Source: Streptomyces capitiformicae (GTDB taxonomy: Bacteria > Actinomycetota > Actinomycetes > Streptomycetales > Streptomycetaceae). From it: a stretch of 64,000 nucleotides of DNA. The stretch is from positions 3,409,767-3,473,766 of the forward strand of contig NZ_CP022161.1 in the NCBI RefSeq assembly GCF_002214185.1. The letters are read 5' to 3'. This document shows, in pieces, positions 36,872-46,885 of this stretch. The number at the start of each line of letters is the position of its first letter. The stretch's first letter is position 1. Both the position numbers and the translations under genes were made by a program. The notes beneath the pieces are model-generated. The model was not told the origin of the DNA and made no database searches. It worked only from the letters and a program-made list of their open reading frames with translations.

Positions 36872-37843
36872 TCAGGCCGACTCCGAATCCGAATCCGACT
36901 CCGACTCCGGCGAAGGGCCATCGCCCCCTGCCGCCCCCTGCCGCACCAGGTCCCGCGCGAAGGCCTCCGCCGCCGGCCCCGTCCACCGCCTCCGGTGCCG
37001 TGCCAGCCGTACGGGTACGTCATCGAAGCGCGGCCCTCGCACCCGCGCCAGCCGCCCCTCCCTCAGCTGCTCCGCCACGGTCGTCAGCGGCAGCAACGTC
37101 AGCCCCAGCCCGGCGGCGACACAGGCCCGCGCCGCGTCCACGCTGCCGAACCGGGTCAGCCGAGGCCGGGCATCGGGCACGGCGAGCAGCCTGCGCTCCA
37201 GCGCGTCGCTGTAGGAGCAGCCCTCCTCCAGCAGGAAGAAACTCTCGGCGGCCAACTCCGCCCAGGTCACCGCCCGCTTGCGCGCCGCGAGCGGATGACG
37301 GGGAGCGCAGACGAGGACGAGCGCCTCGCCCGCGACCGGCTCGGCCACCACATCGGAAAAGGGCAGGCCCTCCTCGCCCTCCAGCACCAGCGCCAGATCC
37401 AGCCGCCCGGACCGCAGCCCCTCGACGCAGTCCGCCGTACCGGCCGCGTACAGCTCGACGTCCACCTCCGGATGGTCGGCACGCAGCGCCGCTACGACCC
37501 CGGGCAGCCGGGTGGCACACAGCGACTCGGGCGCACCGACCCGCACCCGCCCCCGTACGACACCGTCACCGCCGCCCTCGCGGCCGTCCCTCGGACCGCC
37601 GTCGGCCCTCAGCCGCGCCACGGCGTCGAGAACCTCCTCCGCCCCGTCCAGCGCCCGCCGCCCGGACTCGGTGAGCAGCGTGCCCGTGGGCAGCCGGTCG
37701 AAGAGCCGGGTGCCCAACTCCCGCTCCAGCGTGCGGATATGGACGGTGACCGTGGACTGGGCGAGATGCAGCTCGGCAGCGGCGGCGGTGAAGCTGCCGG
37801 TGCGGGCGAGGGTGGTGAAGGTGTGCAGCAGTCGTGTATCCAC
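36872..37843 (-). CDS. LysR-family transcriptional regulator
   Basis: A 323-residue LysR regulator. The N-terminal winged helix reads LLHTFTTLARTGSFTAAAAELHLAQSTV and HIRTLERELGTRLFDR; the effector domain runs from about residue 100 (GRVRVGAPESLCA) to 300. The last 12 residues are a Glu/Ser/Asp repeat encoded by a GAATCC-type hexamer tract. It is divergent from the PhzF-family gene at 37955, the standard LysR-target arrangement. A dyad (37900-37915) in the 111-bp gap is a likely binding site. Confidence 0.94.
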   Translation of the reverse strand: MDTRLLHTFTTLARTGSFTAAAAELHLAQSTVTVHIRTLERELGTRLFDRLPTGTLLTESGRRALDGAEEVLDAVARLRADGGPRDGREGGGDGVVRGRVRVGAPESLCATRLPGVVAALRADHPEVDVELYAAGTADCVEGLRSGRLDLALVLEGEEGLPFSDVVAEPVAGEALVLVCAPRHPLAARKRAVTWAELAAESFFLLEEGCSYSDALERRLLAVPDARPRLTRFGSVDAARACVAAGLGLTLLPLTTVAEQLREGRLARVRGPRFDDVPVRLARHRRRWTGPAAEAFARDLVRQGAAGGDGPSPESESDSDSESA

Positions 37844-37899
37844 GCAGGGCAGGCTACGCGGCGGCTGTACACCGTGGCTCTATGCAATACGCCGATGGA

Positions 37900-37915
37900 A
37901 TTGATCGGAACCAAT
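37900..37915. promoter_or_regulatory. Candidate LysR binding dyad
   Basis: ATTGATCGGAACCAAT carries inverted ATTG.../...CAAT half-sites and sits between the divergent LysR and PhzF genes, in an AT-richer patch. The call rests on position and shape only. Confidence 0.4.
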
Positions 37916-37954
37916 CGTTGGACGCGATCGACACGCCGATGACACCGTAAAGCC

Positions 37955-38824
37955 ATGACGACCGACAACAACAACGCGAGCGCCCCGCTGCGCTACTCGT
38001 CCTTCACCCACGACCCGGCGGGCGGCAACCCGGCCGGGGTGGTGCTCGACGCCGCCGCGCTGGACGACGCGGCGATGCTGGCGATCGCGGCCGAGGTGGG
38101 GTACTCGGAGACGGCGTTCGTGACGGCCGCCGACGAGAGCGCGCGGCGCTTCCGGGTGCGTTACTTCAGTCCGCTCGCGGAGGTGGCGTTCTGCGGCCAC
38201 GCGACGGTGGCCCTGGCCGTCGCCCTCGCCGAACGCCTCGGCCCCGGCGACCTCCTCCTCGACACTCCCGCGGGCGAGATCCCCGTGGCCACGACGGTCG
38301 ACGCGGCCGACGGCACGGCCCGCGCGACCCTGACCAGCGTCCCGACCCACTCCCGCCCCGCCACGGCCGAGGAACTCGACTCGGCACTGAAGGCCCTGCG
38401 CTGGTCCCGCGAAGACCTCGACCCGGCGCTCCCGCCCCACGTGGCGTTCGGCGGCGTCCACCACCTGGTCCTCCCGGCCGGCTCCCGCACCCGCCTGGCC
38501 GACCTGGACTACGACTTCGACGCCCTCACCGAGGTGATGCACCGCCACGGCTGGACCACCGTCCACCTGTTCCGGCGCGAGTCCCCCACCCTCTTCCACG
38601 CCCGGGACCCCTTCCCCGTGGGCGGCGTCGTGGAGGACCCGGCCACCGGCGCCGCGGCGGCCGCCTTCGGCGGCTACCTCCGCACCCTGGGCCTGATAAC
38701 CGCCCCCACCACCCTCACCATCCACCAGGGCGAGGACATGGGCCGCCCCAGCCTCCTACGGATCGACGTCTCCCCGGACACCCCCCACACCCGGGTAACG
38801 GGCCAGGCAGTCCCGATCACCTAG
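37955..38824 (+). CDS. PhzF-family isomerase
   Basis: A 289-residue PhzF/YddE-fold protein, twin-domain epimerase-like. The catalytic Glu is E52 in GYSETAFV; other family marks are DPAGGNPAGVV near the start, VRYFSPLAEVAFCGHATVA and VEDPATGAAAAAFGGYL near the end. PhzF itself isomerises DHHA in phenazine synthesis, but most family members have unknown substrates, and no phenazine genes are here. The LysR gene upstream is the likely regulator. Confidence 0.93.
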   Translation: MTTDNNNASAPLRYSSFTHDPAGGNPAGVVLDAAALDDAAMLAIAAEVGYSETAFVTAADESARRFRVRYFSPLAEVAFCGHATVALAVALAERLGPGDLLLDTPAGEIPVATTVDAADGTARATLTSVPTHSRPATAEELDSALKALRWSREDLDPALPPHVAFGGVHHLVLPAGSRTRLADLDYDFDALTEVMHRHGWTTVHLFRRESPTLFHARDPFPVGGVVEDPATGAAAAAFGGYLRTLGLITAPTTLTIHQGEDMGRPSLLRIDVSPDTPHTRVTGQAVPIT

Positions 38825-38849
38825 GCTCCCGCGCCCCCCGGCGCCCGAT

Positions 38850-38915
38850 GATTGGCAGTTCCGTCTCGGCGAAACGCCAGGAACGCCACGTACCGGTGGA
38901 ACAGAACTGCCAATC
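38850..38915. repeat. 66-bp MITE-like hairpin sharing ends with 12434-12529
   Basis: GATTGGCAGTTC and its perfect inverse complement bound 42 bp. Its left end ATTGGCAGTTCCGTCTC is identical over 17 nt to the right end (inverted) of the element at 12434. It sits between two convergent stops (38824 and 38923), so it may also act as a terminator. Confidence 0.65.
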
Positions 38916-38922
38916 GCGCTCA

Positions 38923-39330
38923 TCAGTCGATGACTGCAATCGCCTCGACCTCCACCAGATGGTCGGGGATGTCCAGTGCCGCGACGCCCAGCAGGGTGAT
39001 CGGGGGGACCGGGGTGGTGCCCAGTTTCGCGGCGGCTCCGGCGATTCCTTCCATGAGTTGGGGCATCTTGTCGGGGGTCCAGTCGACGACGTAGGCGGTC
39101 AGTTTGGCCACGTCGGTGAAGGAGGCACCGGCTTCGGTGAGGGCGGTGGCGATGTTGAGGTAGCAGCGTTCGACCTGGGCGGCGAGGTCGTCCTTGCCGA
39201 CCGTGGTGCCCTCGGCGTCCCAGGAGACCTGGCCGGCGACGAAGACGAGCTTCGAACCGGTCGCGACCGACACCTGCCGGTACGCGCCGATCTCCGGCAG
39301 CCCGCTGGGGTTCATCAGGGTGATGGTCAT
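38923..39330 (-). CDS. RidA-family protein (2-iminobutanoate/2-iminopropanoate deaminase-like)
   Basis: A 135-residue RidA/YjgF-fold protein, which hydrolyses reactive enamine/imine intermediates from amino-acid metabolism. Family marks: GAYRQVSVATGSKLVFVAGQ, VERCYLNIATALTEAGASFTDVAKLTAYV, and VEVEAIAVI at the end. The usual catalytic Arg near residue 105 is not present in the standard RNLPV context (here PPITLLGVAAL), so this may be one of the divergent Rid subfamilies. ATG 39330 has a GGAGGCGGG site. It is divergent from an HxlR regulator 100 bp away. Confidence 0.9.
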   Translation of the reverse strand: MTITLMNPSGLPEIGAYRQVSVATGSKLVFVAGQVSWDAEGTTVGKDDLAAQVERCYLNIATALTEAGASFTDVAKLTAYVVDWTPDKMPQLMEGIAGAAAKLGTTPVPPITLLGVAALDIPDHLVEVEAIAVID

Positions 39331-39430
39331 GTCGTCCCGCCTCCGTGCTCTCTTGTGGTTACTGGGAAACCGTAGGAGAGTGGCCGCTGACATGGAAGAA
39401 CGCACTTTTCAGTGACCGAGGAACCCAAAG

Positions 39431-39811
39431 GTGACCAAGCAGTTCACGGGCACGCCCGAGGAAGTGGCGGATCTGCGGCGGGCGGACTCCCTGGCGCGCG
39501 AGATCTTCTCGGAGGTCGCCAACAAGTGGGCCCTCCTGATCATCGAGACCCTCGGCGAACGCACCTTGCGGTTCAGCGAGCTGCGCGACCAGGTCGAGGG
39601 CATCAGCCACAAGATGCTCACCCAGAACCTGCGCATGCTGGAGCGCAACGGCCTGGTCGAGCGCACGGTGCACCCCACCGTCCCGCCCCGGGTCGAGTAC
39701 ACCCTCACCGAGCCGGGGCGCGCCCTGCGGGCGACGGTCGACGGGATGTGCGCGTGGACCCAGCGGTACCTCGGCCACATCGAGGCCTCGCGTCGCGGCT
39801 TCGACGACTGA
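39431..39811 (+). CDS. HxlR-family transcriptional regulator
   Basis: A 126-residue HxlR winged-helix regulator: VANKWALLIIETLGERTLRF, LRDQVEGISHKMLTQNLRMLERNGLV, VEYTLTEPGRAL. It starts at GTG 39431 behind GAGGAAC. It is divergent from the RidA-family gene and most likely controls it, perhaps responding to an electrophile. HxlR proteins usually bind as dimers to a short dyad in such gaps; none stands out here. Confidence 0.93.
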   Translation: MTKQFTGTPEEVADLRRADSLAREIFSEVANKWALLIIETLGERTLRFSELRDQVEGISHKMLTQNLRMLERNGLVERTVHPTVPPRVEYTLTEPGRALRATVDGMCAWTQRYLGHIEASRRGFDD

Positions 39812-39867
39812 CTGCCACCGATCCGCCCCCGCCCCACACCCTCGTGTGAGATGGGACGCATATCACC

Positions 39868-41355
<1,488 letters not shown>

Positions 41356-41473
41356 CGGACGGTCACGCCCGCCGTACCGCACAGCAGGCGGTCGCCGCCC
41401 CCGTTCACACAGGGGCGGCGACCGCTTTCCGCGTACGCGCTCGGGTTACGGGTTACGGGCTACGGGCTACGGG

Positions 41474-43207
41474 TCACGGCGCGTCGATCAGGTCGTGCGG
41501 CGGGACCTGGACCGTGCGGGCGCCGGGCGTGCCGCCCAGGACGACCTTGCGGAGGGCGATGTTGTTCTTGTGGTTGGTCTCCTGGAGACGGTTCTCGGGG
41601 TTGGCGATGACCTTGATGTAGTACGTGCCGTTCGGCAGGTCGGTGATGTCGAAGGACTGGCCGGGACGGTACTGGTTGTACGTGTCGCCGGAGCCGACGT
41701 CGAGGACCTCACGTACGGAGATGGAGTCCTGATAACCGCAGGCGCTGGACAGGTCGGTGTTCTCCGGGTGCCAGTTGGCGTTCTTCACCGTGTAGTCGAT
41801 GGCGTCGGTGTTGGCCAGGCAGAATGCCTCCTTGCCGGAGCGCACCTCCTTCGTCTGGTCCTCGCTCAGCAGGCGGTAGCTGGCGAAGTCCGTGAAGTGC
41901 CAGTGCTCGTGGCCGTTCCGCGCGTCCCACTCCATGGTGCCGGTGGGGGCGTAGCCGACCTGCTTGCCCTTGGCGTCGTAGAAGTACTGGTACGCGTCCA
42001 TCAGGTCGGCGCCGGGCTTGCGGAAGCCGTCCACGACGAGGGGCGCGGGGCCCGCGTTCCAGACGTTCGCGCTGAAGGCGAGGTAGTCCCTGCCAGGTGC
42101 GTCGCCGTCCTCGCCGTCGGTGATGGCGATGCCCCAGGCGGGCAGCGACCGCAGGTCCGGCTTGGGCACGCCCGCCGGGGCGCCCGCCTTGCCGGTGGGC
42201 CGCTTGGCTGCCGGCTTCAGCGCGGGCGCGATGCGCGAGCCGTCGGTGTGACCGGGGCCGTCGCCGAGGTGGTTCGCCGTGCCCCGGTCCACGAGGGCCT
42301 GGGGCAGGGCGGGCGGGACGGGGGCGTCGGCGCCGCGCGGGCCGTAGTGGTGGTTGGCGGCCGGGGCGGACTGCGCGGCATGACCGCCGTGACCGCCGTG
42401 GTGGGCGGAGGACTTGGCGGCGCTCAGGCCCACGCCGCCCTCCCCCGACTGCTCCCGTACCGTCACCTTGATGGTCGGCCGGTCGTCGGGGATGCCGAAC
42501 AGGTCGCGGTACTTCTTTGCCACCCCGACCTGGGCCGTGTACTCGCCGGCCGGCAGGTCCACCGACTCGTCGTAGTCGAACTGGGTGGTGTTGGACGCCC
42601 AGCCCTTCTCCACGCCCCACACCGAGCCCAGCGTCCACGGGTTGGTGGAGCAGCTCTGCGGGTAGTGGGAGGTCGCCGGGGCGTCCGGGCGGATCCGGGC
42701 GGAGGCGTTGTTCGGGCAGAAGGTCCCCCCCTGCTTCAGGACCTCCTCGCCGGCCCCGTTCTTGATGGAGATCTCCAGGAATCCGGACAGCCCGGAGAAG
42801 TTCTTCACCAGCCCCGCGGGCAGGGTCTTCGTCTTCGTCTTCTTGCCGTCACGGAGGATCTGCTTGACGACGATCGGGTCCTTGTACGACTTCCGCTTCG
42901 CCTCGAACTCCAGGGGCGCGTTGTCGACCGAGAGGTACGTCCCCAACTGGAGGTAGACGCCCTCCCCCTTGTAGCGGTCGAGCGTCACGGAGTTGGACGC
43001 GGCTATCAGCTTGAGCTGCGGCTTGCCGGGTGTCGCCGCCGGGGCGGCCCCCGCGCCGGGAGCGGCCCCGGCCACGGCGGCGACGACGGTGAGCGAGGCC
43101 AGGGCGATGAGCCCCGGGCGCTTCAGGCGCGTACGGCGGCTGTCCGCCGCGTCGGCGGTCTCGCCGGCGGTCTGGCTGGTCGACGTGCTGGTCAACTGGC
43201 TGGTCAT
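41474..43207 (-). CDS. Secreted lysyl-oxidase-like copper protein
   Basis: A 577-residue exported protein. A signal/anchor segment lies at 30-55 (LIALASLTVVAAVAG). The C-terminal domain carries the copper-binding HEHWHF motif within DARNGHEHWHFTDFASYRL, then YTVKNANWHPENTDLSSACGY and a closing fold RPGQSFDITDLPNGTYYIKVIANP, as in bacterial lysyl oxidase homologues that oxidise peptidyl-lysine or amines. A His/Gly-rich linker (SSAHHGGHGGHAAQ) in the middle may bind metal. ATG 43207 is chosen for its GAGGAACCG site. Substrate inferred; no partner gene adjacent. Confidence 0.88.
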   Translation of the reverse strand: MTSQLTSTSTSQTAGETADAADSRRTRLKRPGLIALASLTVVAAVAGAAPGAGAAPAATPGKPQLKLIAASNSVTLDRYKGEGVYLQLGTYLSVDNAPLEFEAKRKSYKDPIVVKQILRDGKKTKTKTLPAGLVKNFSGLSGFLEISIKNGAGEEVLKQGGTFCPNNASARIRPDAPATSHYPQSCSTNPWTLGSVWGVEKGWASNTTQFDYDESVDLPAGEYTAQVGVAKKYRDLFGIPDDRPTIKVTVREQSGEGGVGLSAAKSSAHHGGHGGHAAQSAPAANHHYGPRGADAPVPPALPQALVDRGTANHLGDGPGHTDGSRIAPALKPAAKRPTGKAGAPAGVPKPDLRSLPAWGIAITDGEDGDAPGRDYLAFSANVWNAGPAPLVVDGFRKPGADLMDAYQYFYDAKGKQVGYAPTGTMEWDARNGHEHWHFTDFASYRLLSEDQTKEVRSGKEAFCLANTDAIDYTVKNANWHPENTDLSSACGYQDSISVREVLDVGSGDTYNQYRPGQSFDITDLPNGTYYIKVIANPENRLQETNHKNNIALRKVVLGGTPGARTVQVPPHDLIDAP

Positions 43208-43524
43208 CGGTTCCTCGTCTGCGAGTGCCATGGTCAGTGGCATCGGACTGGACAGCCCACGGAAAGAACCGGCCGACGGTACGGACGCGCCCCCGCGTCT
43301 TCCCCACGCCCCGGAGCCGGACGGTCTGTGAGCAACCTGTGAGAGCGGTGAAACGGGTGTTTGGGTTGCCTGGGTTGCCCGTTGAGACGGAAATCGACGA
43401 AACGCGCCGCCCGCACGCGTCAAACACACACCCGCCGAACCGCCCGAAGTCCCCGGAGGATCCACGCAGGAGCATCACACAGACTGCACACAGCTCTGAG
43501 AATGGCTCGTTAGCGTTGTTGATC

Positions 43525-43560
43525 GCTCGATCCGTTCGATCTACTCGATCCGCTCGATCT
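43525..43560. repeat. 9-bp tandem repeat (NCTCGATCN type), four copies
   Basis: Four 9-bp units (GCTCGATCC, GTTCGATCT, ACTCGATCC, GCTCGATCT) lie 70 bp upstream of the next gene. They share the CTCGATC core of the array at 1282-1323. Confidence 0.85.
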
Positions 43561-43630
43561 CACGTGCGAGCGTGCCGTGACCGGGCCGCGGCCCGCCGGG
43601 TCGACGGCATGCCCACACAGGAAGACCTCG

Positions 43631-44635
43631 ATGGACTACTGCTCCTCATGTCGCCGACATCTCAACGGCGCCCTCGTGTGCCCCGGTTGCGGCGACTACG
43701 CCCCCGACATAGCCCCGGCCACGATCAACGGCCACGCTGCCCCGGGCCATCCGGCCCACCGGGCGGACGACATGCTGTCCGACGCCCTGCCCGGCTCGAT
43801 GATGGTTCCGACGGTGCCGGCGGCGACGTGGGAGTACGCGGCGCCGGGCGACACCTGGGACGAGGCTCCGCAGGCCTCCGCGTCGACGCCGTCGACCGAG
43901 GTCGCGCGCATCGAGGCGTCGTCCGGGGCCGACGCCGAAGGGGTCGAGGAGATCCAGGGTGCCCTGCCCGCGCCGCAGGGCCGGGCGGCGCGGCGCCGGC
44001 AGATGGCCCGCTGGAAGAAGAACCAGCGCCGGGCCGTGGTCGCGACCGCCGTGGCGCTGGTCGGCGGCGGTCTGACCGTCATGGGCATGGACCGCCAGTC
44101 CACCGACCGCACCCAGGCGGCCACGGCACCGGACGCCGAGGGCCTGGGCGCCGTGGAGGAACAGGGCTCGCAGAGCGGCCGTACGCCGGACACCCAGCCG
44201 GACGACGCCCGGCGCACCACGGACATGCCCAGGTCCCAGTCGCCCTCGACCAACAACTCGTACGAGCAGTCCGCCGACCAGATCTCCAAGGGCACGGGGA
44301 CTTCCCCGCGTACGCCCTCGTCGCCGCCGTCGGACCGGCAGCAGGCTCAGCGCGCCTCGTCCTCGACCGGCGACTCGGCCGACGGCACCACCGACATCCC
44401 GTCGGGCCGGACGACCACGCCGCCCGCCACCGACGACTCGACCGGCTCGGGATCGGGAACGGACACCTCGACGGGCAGCGACACGAGCACCGGTTCCGAC
44501 TCCGGCTCAAGCGGCGACACGGGTACGGGCACGGGCACCGGTTCCTCGGACGACACGAGCGGCGGCGACAGCGGTTCGGACGCGACGTCACCGTCGGGCC
44601 TGTGCCTGCTCGGCGGCGTCCTCTGCGTGAGCTGA
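43631..44635 (+). CDS. SCO2400-like zinc-ribbon membrane protein
   Basis: A 334-residue protein. The N-terminus is a zinc ribbon (YCSSCRRHL ... CPGCGDYAP). A charged stretch RRRQMARWKKNQRR (about 118-135) precedes one transmembrane helix (AVVATAVALVGGGLTVMGM). The remainder, outside the membrane, is low-complexity Ser/Thr/Gly/Asp. The layout fits the SCO2400 family of Streptomyces, whose function is unknown. AGGAAG precedes ATG 43631. The DNA of the tail has many short repeats. Confidence 0.85.
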   Translation: MDYCSSCRRHLNGALVCPGCGDYAPDIAPATINGHAAPGHPAHRADDMLSDALPGSMMVPTVPAATWEYAAPGDTWDEAPQASASTPSTEVARIEASSGADAEGVEEIQGALPAPQGRAARRRQMARWKKNQRRAVVATAVALVGGGLTVMGMDRQSTDRTQAATAPDAEGLGAVEEQGSQSGRTPDTQPDDARRTTDMPRSQSPSTNNSYEQSADQISKGTGTSPRTPSSPPSDRQQAQRASSSTGDSADGTTDIPSGRTTTPPATDDSTGSGSGTDTSTGSDTSTGSDSGSSGDTGTGTGTGSSDDTSGGDSGSDATSPSGLCLLGGVLCVS

Positions 44636-44705
44636 GGCCCGGTCTGCGGGCGCCCGGTCTCCGGGCGCCCGCACCCCCGCCCCACCGATCACCCGCTACC
44701 GCCCG

Positions 44706-45191
44706 CTACCGCCCCTCCACCGGCTCCGCCTCCGGTCGTGGCCAAGAACGTCCGCTGATGCGTTCGATGTCGGTGTTGAAGCGGCGCAGGTCGGCGATGA
44801 AGCGGCGGCGGCGCTCGGCGGGCCAGTCGGCGATGACATCGGTGACGCCGGCGACGAACACCTCGCGCTGCTCGGCGAGGCGCGCCAACCCCTTCTCGGT
44901 GATACGGAACTTGCGGGCGACGCCCCCCTCGGGGTCGAGGGTGCGCTCCACCAGGCCGTCGCGCAGCAGGGCCGAGGTCTGCCGGGTGAACGTGGACGCG
45001 GCGAAGCCGAACGCCTCCACGAACTCCGGGATGGACATGGGCCCCTGGGCCTCCAGCCTGCTGAGCAGCACATAGGCGCTGCGGTCCAGGGTGCCGCCGC
45101 CGCGGACGCCGCGGGGCGTCGACGTATCACGGTTGCGCGTCAGGATCAGCAACTCCCGCTCGATGCGCTCCCCCGCGTCTCGGGCATCCAC
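44706..45191 (-). CDS. MarR-family transcriptional regulator
   Basis: A 161-residue winged-helix regulator: LDRSAYVLLSRLEAQGPMSIPEF, EAFGFAASTFTRQTSALLRDGLVERTLDPEGGVARKFRITEKGLA. It is divergent from the P450 gene at 45356. The gap contains three GATGCAC units, two of them forming a 13-bp dyad, which is where it should bind. It most likely represses the P450-ferredoxin pair and its own gene, released by a small ligand. Confidence 0.94.
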   Translation of the reverse strand: MDARDAGERIERELLILTRNRDTSTPRGVRGGGTLDRSAYVLLSRLEAQGPMSIPEFVEAFGFAASTFTRQTSALLRDGLVERTLDPEGGVARKFRITEKGLARLAEQREVFVAGVTDVIADWPAERRRRFIADLRRFNTDIERISGRSWPRPEAEPVEGR

Positions 45192-45264
45192 GCCGGTCTC
45201 CTCCTGACGTCCTGAGCATCACCAACATCCTCACCCTACGTCGAAATTGCGCCATGCATGGAGA

Positions 45265-45295
45265 GTGCATGATGCACTATTGATGCACGATGCAC
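45265..45295. promoter_or_regulatory. Operator array for the MarR regulator
   Basis: GTGCATGATGCAC (45265-45277) is a dyad about a central G, followed by GATGCAC at 45282-45288 and again at 45289-45295. The array lies 74 bp before the MarR start and 61 bp before the P450 ATG. Confidence 0.65.
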
Positions 45296-45355
45296 CAGGT
45301 GAGTAGCGTGCATGTCCATCTCCACTCCGCCCACTCCCCACAAGGAGATGCCGAG

Positions 45356-46582
45356 ATGAGCGAGTCCGTCGTCCGCCTGCCGATACCCACCCCCGGCCCC
45401 CTGGATCCGCCCGCCGAATGGGAGCGGCTGCGCGAGCGGTGCCCGGTGGCCACGGTCGAGCTCCCGAGCGGCGACCGGGCGAAGTTCGTGAGCCGCTACG
45501 ACCACGTCCGCGCCCTGCTGTCCGACCCCCGGTTCTCCCGCCCCAGGGCCGGGGACGACGCCGCGCGGATCTCCGCCGACGGAGCGGGCGGCGTCGCGGC
45601 CGACGCGAGCCCCGAGTACGAGCTGGCCATACCGGAGAACGGCGAGCCCCATCTGCGCTGGCGGCGCCAGGTCGGCCGGTACTTCACCGCCAAGCGCATG
45701 GCCGCCCTGCGCCCCGGCATGACGAAGACCGCCGAGGCCCTCCTCGACGACATGATCGAGCGCGGCCGGCCCGGCGACCTCAAGGCCGCCCTGGGCTTCC
45801 CGCTCCCCGTCTACGTCATCTGCGCCCTGCTCGGCGCCCCCGCCGAGGACCGCGACCGCTTCTCGCACTGGTCCGACGCGTTCCTCAACGTCAGCCGCTT
45901 CTCGAAGGAGGAGACGAAAGCGGCGTTCATCGACTTCTCCCGGTACATGACCGAGCTGATCGCGACCAAGCGGGCCGAGCCGGGCGAGGACCTGCTGAGC
46001 ACGCTGATCGTGGAGGGCACGGCGCTGCCGGAGGAGGAGCGGCTGACCGACGCCGAACTGCTGGCCACCGGCATGGGGTTGCTGGTCGCCGGCCACGAGA
46101 CCACCGCCAACATGATCGGCAAGATGGCCGCGCTGCTGCTGGCCGACCGCAGCCGCTGGGAGCAGCTGCTCGCCGACCCGTCGTTGATCCGTACGGCGGT
46201 CGAGGAGGTACTGCGCTTCGACGCCAACCTCGGCGGCTTCGGCATCCGGCGCTATCTGAGCGAGGACATCGACCTCGACGGGGAGGCGCTGCCGAGCGGC
46301 ACCACCGTCTTCTGCGGCATGTCCGCCGCCAACCGCGACGAGCGGGTTTTCGACGGCGCCGACAAGATGGACCTCACCCGCAGCCCGAATCCCCACCTCA
46401 CCTTCGGCGCCGGCTCGCACTCCTGCCTCGGCCAGGCTCTCGCCCGCACCGAGCTCCAGGTCGTCCTGGAGGTTCTGCTGCGCAAGCTGCCGACGCTCGA
46501 ACTCGCCGTACCCGCCGAGGAGTTGAAGAAGGTGGAAGGACTCCTCGTCGGCGGTCTGCGCGAGGTCCCGGTGCGCTGGTGA
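45356..46582 (+). CDS. Cytochrome P450
   Basis: A 408-residue soluble bacterial P450 that inserts oxygen using electrons from a ferredoxin. The I-helix reads LVAGHETTANM, the ExxR region EEVLRFDANLG, and the haem loop FGAGSHSCLGQALAR with the thiolate ligand C357. Overall it resembles CYP105/CYP107-type actinomycete enzymes. Substrate unknown. The AAGGAG site precedes ATG 45356. The ferredoxin gene follows on the same strand after a 91-bp spacer filled with 4-bp repeats, and the MarR gene is divergent. Confidence 0.95.
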   Translation: MSESVVRLPIPTPGPLDPPAEWERLRERCPVATVELPSGDRAKFVSRYDHVRALLSDPRFSRPRAGDDAARISADGAGGVAADASPEYELAIPENGEPHLRWRRQVGRYFTAKRMAALRPGMTKTAEALLDDMIERGRPGDLKAALGFPLPVYVICALLGAPAEDRDRFSHWSDAFLNVSRFSKEETKAAFIDFSRYMTELIATKRAEPGEDLLSTLIVEGTALPEEERLTDAELLATGMGLLVAGHETTANMIGKMAALLLADRSRWEQLLADPSLIRTAVEEVLRFDANLGGFGIRRYLSEDIDLDGEALPSGTTVFCGMSAANRDERVFDGADKMDLTRSPNPHLTFGAGSHSCLGQALARTELQVVLEVLLRKLPTLELAVPAEELKKVEGLLVGGLREVPVRW

Positions 46583-46594
46583 CAACCGAGGAGC

Positions 46595-46666
46595 AGGAAG
46601 GAAGGAAGGAAGGAAGGAAGGAAGGCAGGAAGGCAGGCAGGAAGGCAGGCAGGCAGGAAGGAAGGG
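46595..46666. repeat. 4-bp repeat (GGAA/GGCA)n between P450 and ferredoxin genes
   Basis: About 18 tetranucleotide units of AGGA and AGGC run almost unbroken through the spacer and end in the ferredoxin's own ribosome-binding site (AAGGGAG). Each unit is Shine-Dalgarno-like. Confidence 0.95.
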
Positions 46667-46673
46667 AGCCGTC

Positions 46674-46874
46674 ATGAAGGTCCGCGTGGACGAGGCGAAG
46701 TGCTGCGGCGCCGGTCAGTGCGTGCTGATCGCCCCCGAGGTCTTCGACCAGAGCGACGAGGACGGCATCGTCGTACTCCTCGAACCCGAACCCGCCCTCG
46801 ACCGGCACCCCGCCGTCCGGGAGGCGGCGGCGGTCTGCCCGGCCGCCGCGATCGCCCTCGACGAGGACGCCTGA
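46674..46874 (+). CDS. 3Fe-4S ferredoxin, P450 partner
   Basis: A 66-residue ferredoxin that passes electrons to the P450. Cluster ligands are in CCGAGQC (C10/C11 and C16) and VCPAAAI (C55); with three ligand positions and the usual fourth Cys replaced, it is the [3Fe-4S] type seen in Streptomyces P450 operons. It opens MKVRVDEAKC. The start has its ribosome site at the end of a tetranucleotide array. Co-transcription with the P450 is very likely. Confidence 0.93.
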   Translation: MKVRVDEAKCCGAGQCVLIAPEVFDQSDEDGIVVLLEPEPALDRHPAVREAAAVCPAAAIALDEDA

Positions 46875-46885
46875 GACACGGGCCC

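Noticed and set aside
37955..38824. PhzF gene as evidence for a phenazine cluster
   Set aside because: No other phz genes are present and PhzF-fold proteins are widespread with other roles.
35901..38824. DUF2071, LysR and PhzF as part of the megasynthase cluster
   Set aside because: DUF2071 is convergent to the megasynthase and the LysR/PhzF pair forms its own divergent unit; sequence alone gives no link.
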